Below, piece after piece: positions 6,437 through 7,576 of a stretch of 7,576 nucleotides of DNA. The stretch's first letter is position 1. The number at the start of each line of letters is the position of its first letter. This stretch comes from an uncultured Erysipelotrichaceae bacterium (GTDB lineage Bacteria > Bacillota_I > Bacilli_A > Acholeplasmatales > Anaeroplasmataceae), in assembly GCA_902796895.1 (NCBI GenBank), contig CADBQV010000235.1:1-7576 (forward strand), read 5' to 3'. The position numbers were made by a program, and so were the translations under genes. The notes below the pieces were generated by a model that saw only the letters and a program-made list of their open reading frames with translations, searched no databases and had not been told where the DNA came from.

Positions 6437-6465
6437 ATTTTATCACTTTTTATATATTAAAAAAA
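6437..6465 (-). promoter_or_regulatory. Possible promoter of the ABC exporter operon
   Basis: The minus strand has an extended -10-like TGATAAAAT (6437-6445) about 20 bases before the ABC start codon. The -35 position falls in the T-run of the upstream terminator (TTTTTT, 6460-6465) and matches poorly. The presence of a terminator just upstream means the operon needs a promoter in this short gap, and this is the best candidate I see. Confidence 0.35.
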
Positions 6466-6482
6466 GATGGAATAATCCATCT
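6459..6482 (-). terminator. Intrinsic terminator of the PAP2 phosphatase gene
   Basis: On the minus strand AGATGGA (6482-6476) pairs with TCCATCT (6471-6465) around a four-base loop and is followed by a run of T (complement of A6459-A6465). The stem begins inside the TAG stop codon of the phosphatase gene (6481-6483), so there is no space between gene end and terminator. It separates this gene from the ABC operon. Confidence 0.75.
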
Positions 6483-7392
6483 AATTAAAATTTAAATATT
6501 CATATTTATTATTTAATTTATTAAATATAATTCCTGAAAAATAAATTATTGTATATGCAATTATTATAGCAAATGATACATCAGATAAGAAATGAGCACC
6601 AGCACATATTCTTAAAAATGCCATTAATATAGATATAAATAATCCAACAAATAATATAATAGTTCTTTTCTTATCATCATTTAATTTTTTAAAAATTAAT
6701 GAAAAATATAATATAGATGTCATTAATAAAGATATTGTATTTGTATGACCTGATGGAAAGCTTTTAAAATATTTTTTAGCTTCTGTCGTCTTAAATACAT
6801 ATAAGAATCTAAATTCATAAAATCTTTTGTATTCTTCTATATGACTTTCTATAGATTCATCACCAAATATATATGATGGTCTTGGTCTAGATGCTATATA
6901 TTTAATTACAGAATTAATACCAAGAGAAAGCAATATAGTTATAGCTATTACAATTGATAATTTAAATAATATATCTTTATCATAATTTTTAATTATATAT
7001 TTAGCTACAAATATAGATATTATAAATGTAATTATAATACATATAAAAGCATTAATAATAGATATGGTATTACCATAATATAATTTTAATTCATTTAATT
7101 TATCAAATTCTTGATAAGTTATTAAACCCATTAATATTATATATATAATAATAAATGGTATTTTTATTTTATTATCTTTATTTATAACACTAATTATTCC
7201 AGTTAAAGCAACGCTATTAACTATTATAAAGAATAATATTAATAAATAATTAGATATAATAATACCAAATTGTTTTAAATTTAAATCAACATATAATGCT
7301 TTTGATATATCTTTATCAAATAATATACCAAGTATTAACCCTATAAAGCCTAATATAAGTATTATTATATAATTTCTAGTTTTTATTATCAT
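6481..7392 (-). CDS. PAP2-family membrane phosphatase
   Basis: This is a 303-residue integral membrane protein with a complete PAP2 phosphatase site in its C-terminal half. Motif 1 is K164-x6-R171-P172 (KYIASRPRP), motif 2 is PSGH at 213-216, and motif 3 is R261-x5-H267-x3-D271 (RICAGAHFLSD). In this family the PSGH and motif 3 histidines are catalytic, one as nucleophile. The residues are all present, so activity is likely, on a lipid phosphate such as phosphatidate, phosphatidylglycerol phosphate or undecaprenyl diphosphate, acting on the outer face of the membrane. The choice among these is not visible. Three or four extra hydrophobic segments (about 9-25, 42-70, 78-94, 108-135) precede the core, longer than minimal PAP2 proteins. 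Leu, Ile and Asn/Lys dominate. Start: AGAGGT five bases before ATG 7390-7392. It is a single-gene unit between two terminators. Confidence 0.87.
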   Translation of the reverse strand: MIIKTRNYIIILILGFIGLILGILFDKDISKALYVDLNLKQFGIIISNYLLILFFIIVNSVALTGIISVINKDNKIKIPFIIIYIILMGLITYQEFDKLNELKLYYGNTISIINAFICIIITFIISIFVAKYIIKNYDKDILFKLSIVIAITILLSLGINSVIKYIASRPRPSYIFGDESIESHIEEYKRFYEFRFLYVFKTTEAKKYFKSFPSGHTNTISLLMTSILYFSLIFKKLNDDKKRTIILFVGLFISILMAFLRICAGAHFLSDVSFAIIIAYTIIYFSGIIFNKLNNKYEYLNFN

Positions 7393-7417
7393 AATATACC
7401 TCTATTTATGATAGATA

Positions 7418-7433
7418 TTTTAATATATTAAAA
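7418..7433. repeat. 16-bp perfect palindrome upstream of the PAP2 gene
   Basis: TTTTAATATATTAAAA is its own complement and begins 26 bases before the PAP2 start codon. It overlaps the T-rich tail of the upstream terminator and the place where a promoter would be expected. A copy with one difference (TTTTTATATATTAAAA, 6447-6462) lies 31 bases before the ABC operon start. It could be an operator or simply AT-rich promoter DNA. No clear -35/-10 pair is visible here; TATCAT (7408-7413) is the nearest -10-like hexamer. Confidence 0.4.
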
Positions 7434-7455
7434 ATAAAATGGCAAGATGCCATTT
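7430..7455 (-). terminator. Intrinsic terminator of the gene at the right edge
   Basis: On the minus strand AAATGGCA (7455-7448) pairs with TGCCATTT (7444-7437) around a three-base loop, and the T-rich stretch TTTTATTTTT follows (7439-7430). It begins four bases after the TAA stop of the partial gene and precedes the PAP2 gene. Confidence 0.75.
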
Positions 7456-7459
7456 ATTA

Positions 7460-7576
7460 TTATTTGCTTAAAATTAAGCTTATTTCTTCCTTATCCACTT
7501 CTAGTAATTTTGATATTAAATCTATACTAGCACCATTTTTATACATTGTTTTTATATTTGATTCATATGCTTCTGC
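7460..7576 (-). CDS. C-terminal fragment of an unidentified protein
   Basis: Only the last 38 residues are in the window, ending in TAA at 7460-7462; the rest runs off the right edge. The reading frame is open throughout and is followed at once by a terminator, which supports a real gene end. The fragment ends NGASIDLISKLLEVDKEEI followed by a short hydrophobic tail. A helix, a turn and a second helix with 'G-x-S-I-D-x-I-S-K-L-x-x-V-x-x-E-E-I' is the kind of tail found on Rpn/PD-(D/E)XK transposase-like nucleases and on some small DNA-binding proteins. That resemblance is weak and I give no product. Confidence 0.6.
   Translation of the reverse strand, partial: AEAYESNIKTMYKNGASIDLISKLLEVDKEEISLILSK

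Noticed and set aside
6417..6446. GTG start for the first ABC subunit
   Set aside because: No ribosome site precedes it and the extra codons read through the TGGAGG site of the ATG at 6414-6416.
1..7576. Mycoplasma-type code with TGA as Trp
   Set aside because: Trp codons checked are TGG, all complete genes read through without TGA inside, and TGA ends the DUF308-like gene exactly at the start of the next gene.

Overview
The window is very AT-rich. It uses TGG for every tryptophan I checked and appears to use TGA as a true stop, in an 8-base stop/start overlap at 566-573, so I read it with the standard bacterial code. Shine-Dalgarno sites are strong (GGAGG or GAGGTG, 5 to 9 bases before ATG), -10 boxes are TATAAT, and terminators are short hairpins with T-tracts. 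With the gene families seen, this points to a low-GC Bacillota chromosome, probably an uncultured gut lineage of the Bacilli/Erysipelotrichia or Clostridia type. That placement is inference.

Left part (1-1471, minus strand): a membrane protein of the DUF308/HdeD type with very charged tails is followed, with an 8-base overlap, by a 57-residue DUF4250 protein. After a short gap with its own promoter comes the N-terminal 111 residues of a membrane sensor-like protein (probably a GGDEF or histidine-kinase receptor) that runs off the left edge.

Middle (1472-2815): divergent promoters separate the membrane gene from the only plus-strand gene, a complete ATP-grasp ligase (397 aa) of unknown product. 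It ends at a compact hairpin terminator that probably serves both converging transcripts.

Right part (2813-6416, minus strand): two half-transporters overlap by 8 bases and form a TM287/TM288-type heterodimeric ABC exporter. The upstream subunit has Asp for the catalytic Glu and Gln for the switch His. The downstream subunit has intact Glu and His but an LSQGQ signature. Together they should make one working and one degenerate ATP site. Upstream lie a complete membrane PAP2-family phosphatase (303 aa) and the last 38 residues of an unidentified protein, each ending in its own intrinsic terminator.

No rRNA, tRNA, CRISPR array, insertion sequence or phage gene is visible, and no gap between genes exceeds about 115 bases. 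I found no clearly new multi-gene system. The items most worth a second look are the orphan ATP-grasp enzyme, a terminator-like hairpin inside the sensor gene, and an AT-only element shared by the upstream regions of the ABC and PAP2 genes.
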